Below are positions 17,921 through 19,917 of a stretch of DNA of 19,917 bases, piece after piece. Each line of letters opens with the position of its first letter. The stretch's first letter is position 1. Below the pieces are notes generated by a model. The model did no database searches. It saw only the letters and a program-made list of their open reading frames with translations, and was not told the DNA's origin. Both the position numbers and the translations under genes were made by a program. The stretch is from CAJBLF01 sp964494005 (lineage in GTDB: Bacteria > Patescibacteriota > Gracilibacteria > Absconditabacterales > Absconditicoccaceae): contig CAZBQE010000012.1 of assembly GCA_964494005.1 (NCBI GenBank), forward strand, positions 1 to 19,917, given 5' to 3'.

Positions 17921-18517
17921 ATGCTCTATTACATTTTCGTAACCTTACTTTGTATCACCCTTCTCGTGCTCTCATATATCATGCCGACAGATTTTCTGCT
18001 CGCAAAATTACCGAGATTGACTGCGAATATCGGGATAGGTGTGCTTCGGGCGACGATGCTCGTGAAGCCAGTATTTATGATTATGACGAGATATGTTCGT
18101 GTTCCTATGAAATGAATAGTAAATAGTATTTTTCAACTATTCTACACGATTTCCAAACTAGGGATGAAACGAAGGAGACAGATTGGAATTACGAGTTTCC
18201 TTATCATAGCGGTGCATGCGGGGATTTGGATTATCCAATGGATGCAAATAGATTTTTGATTATGGACACAATTGCAAAAGTTCCGATTACTCGCTGGATA
18301 TCTAGGATTACTCATGCTCTTTATTGGCTACATCACCTCAAATAATTATTCCATCAGACTCTTTAAAAAAAATCGAAAACTGATCCAATACAGTGCATAC
18401 CTCGCATTACTCTTCACTCTCCTTCATCTCGCGTTTATTAACTTCTGAGAATATATTACACATTATGTTATCTTTGTAGTATATGTAGTGTTGAAAATTA
18501 TAGAAAAAAAGAAATAG
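17921..18517 (+). CDS. Ferric-reductase-like/MsrQ-like transmembrane protein
   Basis: A 198-residue membrane protein. A first hydrophobic helix (residues 1-21) and a moderately hydrophobic stretch precede KRRRQIGITSFLIIAVHAGIWI, the typical start of the ferric-reductase-like / YedZ-MsrQ heme domain. It is followed by FRLLAGYLGLLMLFIGYITSNN and IQYSAYLALLFTLLHLAF. His residues in VHAGI and LLHLAF correspond to heme ligands. The usual third His in the R-L-H-R segment reads Q-Y-S here, so only part of the ligand set is present. Three TGA codons read as Gly. Members carry b-type heme and move electrons across the membrane. The tight spacing with the FMN-type PPOX gene upstream suggests a flavin-to-heme redox pair. 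Assignment is by pattern. Confidence 0.72.
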
Positions 18518-18564
18518 AGGAATTCATCAACTATATTACCTAATGCCAGTGGGGTTAGTTGCAA

Positions 18565-18700
18565 CCGGCATCCATACGAAACGACCTTGTGATAGTTTGA
18601 GTATGGATTCCGGCCGCAATTTCTTAACGCCGGAATGAGGTGGTGTGGTGAGGAAGCCGGAATGAGGTAGAATAATAAGGAAGCCGGAATGAAGGAGACA
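18565..18700. repeat. GC-richer REP-like repeat island: inverted repeats plus 27-bp tandem repeat
   Basis: CCGGCATCCATAC (18565-18577) and GTATGGATTCCGG (18601-18613) form a 13-bp inverted repeat with one mismatch. ATTCCGGC (18607-18614) and GCCGGAAT (18629-18636) form a second, overlapping stem. GCCGGAATGA then recurs at exact 27-bp steps (18629, 18656, 18683), a tandem repeat of two full units and a third start, with copies diverging in the middle. The region is clearly less AT-rich than its surroundings and resembles the G/C-rich palindromic repeats (ATTCC...GGAAT) scattered in many bacterial genomes. Confidence 0.65.
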
Positions 18701-18727
18701 GAAATTTAGTTGTTTAGATAATCGTCT

Positions 18728-19917
18728 ATGAAAAATCTGAAATACTTTCTCAAATGAATTTCTAGAAATGTCCTGTTGTTATGACTTGTTTCATTACTTA
18801 CGGACTTGAGTTCGCAGATGGTGTTTCCGTTGATACCATTATTTTTAGTAAGTTTGTGATCCTGAGCGACGGTCATAGGAATTGTAGAAGGAGCAGCAGA
18901 TACGACAGCTGCAGTATTGAAAGTCTTTTCGTGATATTTGTCAGATAAATTTAAAAAAAGGAAAATATTTGTCCTTATTGGCTATAGTTTTTCCACGGTT
19001 ACCAAACCATTATTCGCTTTGGCACAAACATGGCCTGTAGTACTAGTTTTTAGAGTAATTGAGAGAATTGGGAAGTGACTCAGGGATGCGCCGAGAGATG
19101 CATTAGTTGCAGAATCTACCGATTCCAAATTTATAGGAAAAGCCTATGGAATTCAAAGGGCAATGGATTGAATCGGTTCAGTGTTGGGAGCAATTATGGC
19201 ATTAGTATTATTTCCGTTGTTGGGGTATCAGAAATTATTTTTGTTTGCTTTCATTCCATGATTGATAGCAGTACTTGCAATATTGTTTGTCAAAGAGGGA
19301 AAACAGATGAAATCCACCCAAAAGGTAAATGCTATCCAAACTAAACCAAAAATAGAAATACCATCTTTGCAGACATCTATCAAAATATTACCAAAAAATC
19401 TCAAACTTTTCATCGTGGTCGCTGCATTATTCGGACTAGTAAATTTCGGGTATGCATTTATGCTACTCAAAGCTAAAAGCGTCGGAGCAAGCGACGAAAG
19501 ATCAATATTGTTTTACGTTTTATTCTACGGAATATATACGATTGCGTCAGCGCCATTGGGAATATTGTCTGACCGCATCGGTAGAAAAAAGATGCTTCGA
19601 ACTGCGTATGGATTGTTTCTCATCGTAACTTTGGGACTAGCGTTAGTGACACAGATAGGACGAGTGATATTTTTGTTTATATTGTTTGGTGTCGTATTCG
19701 CTATCGTAGATGGAACAGAAAGAGCACTTGTTGTTGATCTCGCTGGTAAATATAAGGGAACTGCATTAGGGCTTTTTCATACGGCTATCGGAATTGTTTC
19801 CCTTCCTGGTTGATATATTCTTTGAATGCTCCGAGATAAGTTTTCTCCACAAGCTACGTTCTTATTCGCATTCATCATAGGTGTGATTATTATGGTTATG
19901 TTTAGATTTGTGAATAC
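18728..19917 (+). CDS. MFS transporter, N-terminal part (cut by window edge)
   Basis: The first 396 residues of a Major Facilitator Superfamily transporter; it runs off the right edge. Clear traits are LVSLLTDLSSQMVFPLIPLFLV at the start (first helix), GIVEGAADTTAAVLKVFSGYLSDKFKKRK (loop 2-3 motif G-x-L-S-D-K-x-x-x-R), the family stretch RVIERIGKGLRDAPRDALVAE around 120-140, and the second-half counterpart APLGILSDRIGRKKML. A cytoplasmic loop of about 35 residues (KSTQKVNAIQTKPK...) separates the two six-helix halves. About ten glycines are TGA codons, including the Gly in RIGK-G-LRDAPRD. The substrate is unknown. It follows the repeat island rather than a promoter I can identify, and has no Shine-Dalgarno before the ATG at 18728. 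Confidence 0.88.

Noticed and set aside
18565..18700. CRISPR array
   Set aside because: Repeats are tandem with no constant spacer structure, only about two and a half units, and no cas gene is present.
18543..18727. Open reading frame across the repeat island in code 25, encoding a PEGG-type repeat
   Set aside because: It continues out of frame into the MFS gene, lacks a homologue-like sequence and is best explained by the tandem repeat.
1..19917. Pseudogenes or selenocysteine genes as the cause of in-frame TGA
   Set aside because: TGA occurs many times in nearly all genes, at glycine positions and with intact downstream domains, and no SECIS-like structures are needed to explain it.

Overview
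The window is AT-rich bacterial DNA that can only be read sensibly if UGA means glycine (genetic code 25). Nearly every conserved gene is cut by in-frame TGA under the standard code. The TGAs fall where the family has glycine: the first Gly of the UvrB Walker A motif, the Gly after GEGR/HIEC-type motifs in CysRS, the KGS of MurF, and the ATP-grasp glycine loops. UAA and UAG are the only stops used. This recoding, together with small compact genes, points to Candidatus Absconditabacteria (SR1) or Gracilibacteria (BD1-5/GN02) in the Candidate Phyla Radiation. I cannot tell the two apart from this window. Clear Shine-Dalgarno sequences are almost absent.

Layout. 1-830 (-): uvrB, N-terminal part, running off the left edge. 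1052-1474 (+): small membrane protein. 1531-2181 (-): ribosomal protein L9 with a charged C-terminal tail. 2333-3739 (+): unrecognised 468-residue soluble protein. 3787-4413 (-): DUF4230-type membrane-anchored protein. 4508-4990 (+): DUF192 protein. 5079-5486 (+): rnpA. 5564-6826 (+): AI-2E/PerM-type permease. 6968-8347 (+): MurF-type Mur ligase without the usual N-terminal domain.

8545-14898 is the most interesting block. It holds a 7TM membrane protein of the 7TM-transglutaminase-associated family (-), a divergent HEXXXH metallopeptidase-like protein (+), and a tight three-gene minus-strand operon. The operon runs: alpha-L-glutamate-ligase-like ATP-grasp, DUF1704/MATCAP-like HEXXXH peptidase, then a second and different ATP-grasp. 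Families of this set are known to associate in a predicted amidoligase/peptidase system. Here there are two ligases, two peptidase-like proteins and a membrane partner, so a dedicated peptide-tagging or small-peptide pathway at the cell envelope is a reasonable inference.

15176-15991 (+) is a lipoprotein with its own promoter and terminator and no UGA-Gly codons. 16118-18517 (+) is a likely cysS / PPOX-type flavoprotein / ferric-reductase-like membrane protein operon. An AT-poor repeat island (18565-18700) with a 27-bp tandem repeat and inverted repeats precedes an MFS transporter (18728 to the right edge). No tRNA, rRNA, CRISPR array or transposase gene was seen, and no gene-free stretch exceeds 300 bases.
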